Shown here: in pieces, positions 63,221 through 64,000 of the stretch
Position numbering within the stretch: the first letter of the stretch is position 1
Layout: each line of letters opens with the position of its first letter
Source of the DNA: Pleurocapsa sp. PCC 7319
Lineage (GTDB): Bacteria; Cyanobacteriota; Cyanobacteriia; Cyanobacteriales; Xenococcaceae
DNA length: 64,000 bases
Assembly (NCBI RefSeq): GCF_000332195.1
Contig: NZ_KB235922.1
Coordinates: 62,001-126,000, forward strand
Direction: 5' to 3'
The notes under the pieces: generated by a model
What the model saw: the letters and a program-made list of their open reading frames with translations, nothing else
Told to the model about the DNA's origin: nothing
The model's database searches: none
Program-made: the position numbers and the translations under genes

Positions 63221-63901
63221 TTAAAACTCAACTTGTGCCAATCGTTTTTGTAACATCCCTGGGAAAGCACGATAGTATTTTTGATTGAGAGGAGAAGGAT
63301 GAGGTAAAGGTAATAAAGTAATTGCTTTTTGCTGAGCCATACCCAAATCATCTGAAGCACTAATGTTAACAGTCAATTGATTTTCATAGCGATCGCTAGT
63401 ACGAAAGAAACTATCAACTTCCCCTTTCTCACCATAGGGAGAAAACCATTTAAAAGCTTCTGTACCCAAAGTAATAATTTGATTACCTTGCCAGTGAAAT
63501 ACAAATAGTTGCTCCAAAAAAGGACGAAATCTTTGTTTGACTTTCATTAAATAAGCTTTATTTCCTGGTGGCTTATAAGGAACTGTATTAGATAGCAAAA
63601 CCCTCTCAATTATTGTCGTGTCTAAATCTTTTCTGGCTGGGGCTTTTTGTTGATGAATCGCATAATAAAAACCTTTTCTGACTAACGTTCCCGCAGCACC
63701 AATTAATGGTTGACGAGCATGAACCTCATCTTTACCTAAATCGCGACCAAAAAAACAAAGGGGACTGAGTAAATTCCCCGCATAGAGAATTGGTTTTGTC
63801 GGTTCAAGATGAGCAGATTTATATACGGGAATATCTATCGGAAATTCCTCTCGTTGTGCTTCTTGTTGTACCTGGTCAATTAAGGTCGCAATATCGGACA
63901 T
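63221..63901 (-). CDS. Uracil-DNA glycosylase superfamily protein
   Basis: A 226-residue UDG-fold protein. LCFFGRDLGKDEVHARQPLI resembles motif A of family 4/5-like UDGs (GxxPG/GRDLG variant), followed by LIGAAGTLV, VLLSNTVPYKPPGN (motif with Asn) and the C-terminal LLPLPHPSPLNQKYY (motif B, HPSPLN). It could be a base-excision glycosylase or a nucleic-acid-binding relative; lack of the Cys cluster argues against classic family 4. It is the last complete gene and reads leftward. Confidence 0.8.
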   Translation of the reverse strand: MSDIATLIDQVQQEAQREEFPIDIPVYKSAHLEPTKPILYAGNLLSPLCFFGRDLGKDEVHARQPLIGAAGTLVRKGFYYAIHQQKAPARKDLDTTIIERVLLSNTVPYKPPGNKAYLMKVKQRFRPFLEQLFVFHWQGNQIITLGTEAFKWFSPYGEKGEVDSFFRTSDRYENQLTVNISASDDLGMAQQKAITLLPLPHPSPLNQKYYRAFPGMLQKRLAQVEF

Positions 63902-63986
63902 GAATTAATATTGTTAATTATCAGTTGTCAGTTTTTAGTTGGTAATCAGAAATTGCAATTATCTCATCTTTTTAGGAGGTAAAGAA

Positions 63987-64000
63987 GTGAAGACTGCTAA
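63987..64000 (+). CDS. Possible start of a further gene (cut by the window edge)
   Basis: AGGAGGT at 63974-63980 is a near-perfect ribosome site six bases before GTG at 63987 (GTG AAG ACT GCT). Only four and a half codons are visible, so the product cannot be named. Confidence 0.35.

Overview
This window is a 64 kb piece of a cyanobacterial chromosome. The evidence is photosynthesis genes (psaL, psaI, psbY, a psb32 homologue, and a ferrochelatase carrying a chlorophyll-binding tail), the cyanobacterial clpR-clpP and lysA-rimI-clpC arrangements, frequent GCGATCGC (HIP1) octamers, low overall GC, and AT-rich intergenic DNA full of short repeats. The many signalling proteins and the repeat load suggest a large-genome lineage, perhaps Pleurocapsales/Chroococcales-like; that placement is inference.

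Layout. 1-6.2 kb: lysA (partial, leftward), rimI, clpC, then a RppA-like response regulator with a CHASE3 histidine kinase. 6.2-13.8 kb: two small unknown proteins; a tight BKACE/gamma-carbonic-anhydrase-like/TauE operon; a secreted pentapeptide-repeat protein; a diiron protein resembling acyl-ACP desaturases; uppS; a GT4 glycosyltransferase. 14.2-20.4 kb: a truncated histidine-kinase-like protein, the TIGR02587/TIGR02588 membrane pair, an acetyltransferase, a DUF3386 protein, nfu and a stand-alone TnpB element. 20.3-28.8 kb: an LptD/OstA-like outer-membrane protein, a radical SAM protein, a second TauE, DUF4346, psb32, divergent psaL/psaI and an EI24 membrane protein. 28.9-38.4 kb: a signalling and envelope cluster made of a Ser/Thr kinase-GUN4 fusion, an FHA-winged-helix regulator, a lipoprotein, a COP23 protein and a 1682-residue double-trypsin/TPR protein. 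38.4-46.8 kb: truB, a methylglyoxal synthase-lipid kinase fusion, clpR-clpP, ppk2, thiE-thiS, a DUF1517 protein and psbY. 46.8-55.7 kb: a structured RNA candidate, a MIF homologue, a phosphohexomutase, a DUF2267 protein, thioredoxin, fabG, an acetyltransferase, a FosA-like protein, hisG and an ABC exporter. 55.7-64 kb: a repeat-rich stretch with a glycosyltransferase pseudogene split by a MITE, two glycosyltransferases, a phage-like small protein, a YqeG phosphatase, hemH, rpe and a uracil-DNA glycosylase family protein.

Most of the window is housekeeping: lysine, histidine, thiamine, haem, isoprenoid and fatty-acid synthesis, Clp proteolysis and photosystem subunits. The accessory interest lies in (i) at least three MITE-like families, one of which shows its TA target duplication inside a broken gene; (ii) the kinase-GUN4/FHA/COP23/protease-TPR cluster; (iii) the BKACE-gammaCA-TauE operon; (iv) a rod-like RNA candidate at 46884-47032; and (v) the TnpB element with a predicted omega-RNA end beside nfu. 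All functions come from reading motifs by eye; no database search was run.
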